Shown here in pieces: positions 62,830 through 64,000 of a DNA stretch of 64,000 nt. The notes below the pieces were generated by a model. That model worked only from the letters and a program-made list of their open reading frames with translations. It ran no database searches and was not told where the DNA came from. This DNA comes from Pseudopedobacter sp038237895. Its GTDB lineage: Bacteria > Bacteroidota > Bacteroidia > Sphingobacteriales > Sphingobacteriaceae. The translations under genes were made by a program, and so were the position numbers. The DNA is taken from positions 12,880 to 76,879 of the forward strand of contig JBBRYE010000002.1 of the NCBI GenBank assembly GCA_038237895.1. Direction: 5' to 3'. Position 1 is the first letter of the stretch. The number at the start of each line of letters is the position of its first letter.

Positions 62830-63027
62830 TTAGTATTTAAAAATTAATAGTTCATTAGTTGAAATAGTTCATTAGTATTTAAAAACGAATAATTTATTAC
62901 CTATTAAAAATGAATTAATTGGCCATTAAGAATAATACTAAATGACTAATTAACCAATTGAAAAATCAGCAGATTACTAATCAACAAATAACTGGTGAAC
63001 TATTCGCCTATCAGCAGATTACTAATG
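62830..63027. repeat. Degenerate short direct repeats between DUF4293 and truA
   Basis: Two repeated phrases are seen: TTAGTATTTAAAAA at 62830-62843 and 62872-62885 (42 bp apart), and ATCAGCAGATTACTAAT at 62966-62982 and 63011-63027 (45 bp apart). Variants of TTCATTAGT and ACTAAT occur throughout. The array is non-coding and ends before the truA promoter. Its origin is unknown; slippage-derived repeats or regulator binding sites are both possible. Confidence 0.6.
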
Positions 63028-63104
63028 AACCAATGATTAATGAACTTTCTATTGCAAAATTAAAAATCTTAAGCATTAATTTCTTTAGAAAAATGATTTT
63101 GGGT

Positions 63105-63112
63105 TAAATTTG
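63105..63112 (+). promoter_or_regulatory. -7 box immediately before truA
   Basis: TAAATTTG fits TAnnTTTG and ends 4 bases before the TTG start codon, which suggests that the transcript is leaderless. Confidence 0.5.
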
Positions 63113-63116
63113 CGAC

Positions 63117-63875
63117 TTGGAAATTTTAAATCGTTATTTCTTAGAGATTTCATATAAAGGCACTTCATATCATGGTTGGCAAACTCAACCCAATGCACTT
63201 GCTGTTCAAGAAGTTTTAAATAAAGCTTTGGAGACTTTTTTTAGAAAACCAATTGAGACTTTAGGCTGTGGTAGAACTGATACTGGCGTACATGCCACTC
63301 AGTTTTATTTACATTTTGATTTAGAAAATGAAATTTTAGAATCAGATTATCCCAATAACATCAAATCTTTAAATGGTTTATTGGCTTATGATATTGCCAT
63401 AAAAAATATTTTTAAAGTGAAAACAGACGCTCATGCCAGGTTTGATGCCATTTCTCGCTCTTATCAATATCATATTCATTTTAATAAGAACCCTTTTAAA
63501 ACCGAAACGAGTTGGTTAGTTAGAGATCAATTAGATGTTACAGCAATGAATCAGGCTGCTGCAATTTTAATGCAATACGATGATTTTGGAGCTTTTTGTA
63601 AAGCCAATTCAGATAACTTTACCAATATTTGCAAAATCACAAAAGCCGAGTGGGAGATTACAGAAGAAGGATTAATATTTCACATTAACGCAAACAGATT
63701 TCTAAGAAATATGGTTAGAGCTATTGTGGGTACTTTGGTAGATGTAGGTAAAGGAAAATTAAAAACATCAGATTTGCACCTCATTATTCAAAGTCAAAAT
63801 CGTTCATCTGCTGGCACATCTGTACCTGCTTGTGGCTTATTTTTAACATCAGTAATTTATCCGTATATCAATTAA
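63117..63875 (+). CDS. truA: tRNA pseudouridine synthase A
   Basis: A 252-residue TruA, which isomerises uridines 38-40 in the tRNA anticodon arm. The catalytic Asp is Asp55 in GCGRTDTGVHATQF. Other motifs are YFLEISYKGTSYHGWQ, DAHARFDAISRSYQYHIHFN and NRFLRNMVRAIVGTLVDVGK. The start is TTG; no in-frame ATG is available before the conserved N-terminus. The following ABC gene begins one base after... the stop codon's last base, with no gap, so the two are coupled. Confidence 0.95.
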   Translation: MEILNRYFLEISYKGTSYHGWQTQPNALAVQEVLNKALETFFRKPIETLGCGRTDTGVHATQFYLHFDLENEILESDYPNNIKSLNGLLAYDIAIKNIFKVKTDAHARFDAISRSYQYHIHFNKNPFKTETSWLVRDQLDVTAMNQAAAILMQYDDFGAFCKANSDNFTNICKITKAEWEITEEGLIFHINANRFLRNMVRAIVGTLVDVGKGKLKTSDLHLIIQSQNRSSAGTSVPACGLFLTSVIYPYIN

Positions 63876-64000
63876 ATGGCAAGCGAAGTAACCGGTAAAA
63901 CCTTCGATTGGGGCTTATTAAAAAGGGTAATGTCTTATGCTACTCCTTACAGATCCAAGTTTTTTTGGTCGGTTTTGTTGACTTTATCTATTGCTGCAAT
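63876..64000 (+). CDS. ABC transporter, N-terminal fragment
   Basis: The 41 visible codons read MASEVTGKTFDWGLLKRVMS, then YATPYRSKFFWSVLLTLSIA. This is the typical start of an MsbA-like fused ABC exporter, with a cytoplasmic elbow helix followed by the first membrane helix. The ATG directly follows the truA stop. The rest lies outside the window, so neither the ATPase domain nor the substrate can be judged. Confidence 0.7.
   Translation, partial: MASEVTGKTFDWGLLKRVMSYATPYRSKFFWSVLLTLSIAA

Noticed and set aside
62830..63027. CRISPR array
   Set aside because: The repeats are short, imperfect, AT-rich, occur only twice each, and no cas genes are present.
1..64000. tRNA or rRNA genes, insertion sequences, prophage or integrase
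   Set aside because: No cloverleaf, rRNA-like segment or transposase/integrase coding sequence was recognised by reading; small tRNAs could be missed without a search tool.

Overview
The window reads as chromosomal DNA of a low-GC Bacteroidota bacterium, most likely of the Sphingobacteriaceae (Pedobacter-like). The evidence is the ribosomal-protein gene order with map inside the spc operon, promoters of the TAnnTTTG type with little Shine-Dalgarno signal, secreted proteins ending in type IX secretion (T9SS) sorting domains, a lipoprotein with a Bacteroidota-style surface-export signal, CarboxypepD_reg-like proteins, and DUF2304, DUF4293 and DUF2130 genes. The family-level assignment is inference. 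I saw no rRNA, tRNA, CRISPR array, transposase or prophage.

Region 1 (1-7120): end of the S10/spc/alpha operon, all on the plus strand: rplR (3' end), rpsE, rpmD, rplO, secY, map, infA, rpmJ, rpsM, rpsK, rpsD, rpoA, rplQ. rpmD and rpmJ are short (59 and 38 aa). Stem-loops lie between rpsK and rpsD, rpsD and rpoA, and rpoA and rplQ; the last includes a terminator-like hairpin with a T-run. A strong terminator closes the operon.

Region 2 (7394-22132): a secreted M1 aminopeptidase, then a signalling and surface module: two paralogous TPR sensor histidine kinases, a NarL/LuxR response regulator, a small secreted protein, a lipoprotein and a 1676-residue T9SS protein built from three ~343-residue modules. 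The lipoprotein and the giant protein share a 16-bp dyad about 55 bp before their start codons, and a weaker copy precedes the regulator. This makes a candidate self-contained regulon, the most interesting system in the window.

Region 3 (22134-36437): a PPC/DUF296 secreted protein, gcvP, a glycosyltransferase/methyltransferase group with a GT2-DUF2304-GT-C operon, an outer-membrane type CarboxypepD_reg protein, a GNAT enzyme, a secreted protein ending in a Hint autoprocessing domain, and two adjacent genes with twin-arginine signals (a PLP aminotransferase and a flavin amine oxidase).

Region 4 (36675-49997): an SDR, a CHAD-like helical protein, a DUF2147-like protein and LysR. Then comes a TetR-controlled ABC-HlyD-TolC export operon whose ATPase domain is degenerate at several catalytic motifs, a class III aminotransferase, a two-gene zeta-toxin-like kinase module, and a radical SAM protein with a CX4CX2C cluster motif and a TTG start.

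Region 5 (50009-64000): the cell-elongation operon mreC-mreD-mrdA-rodA without mreB next to it, a cation/proton antiporter, GNAT plus a PLP racemase, SugE, a second CarboxypepD_reg protein, a DUF2130 nuclease-like protein, a DUF2892 protein, a second T9SS protein, DUF4293, truA, and the start of an ABC exporter. Several intergenic palindromic elements (16741-16812, 25731-25852, 57849-57937) look like dispersed repeats of this genome.
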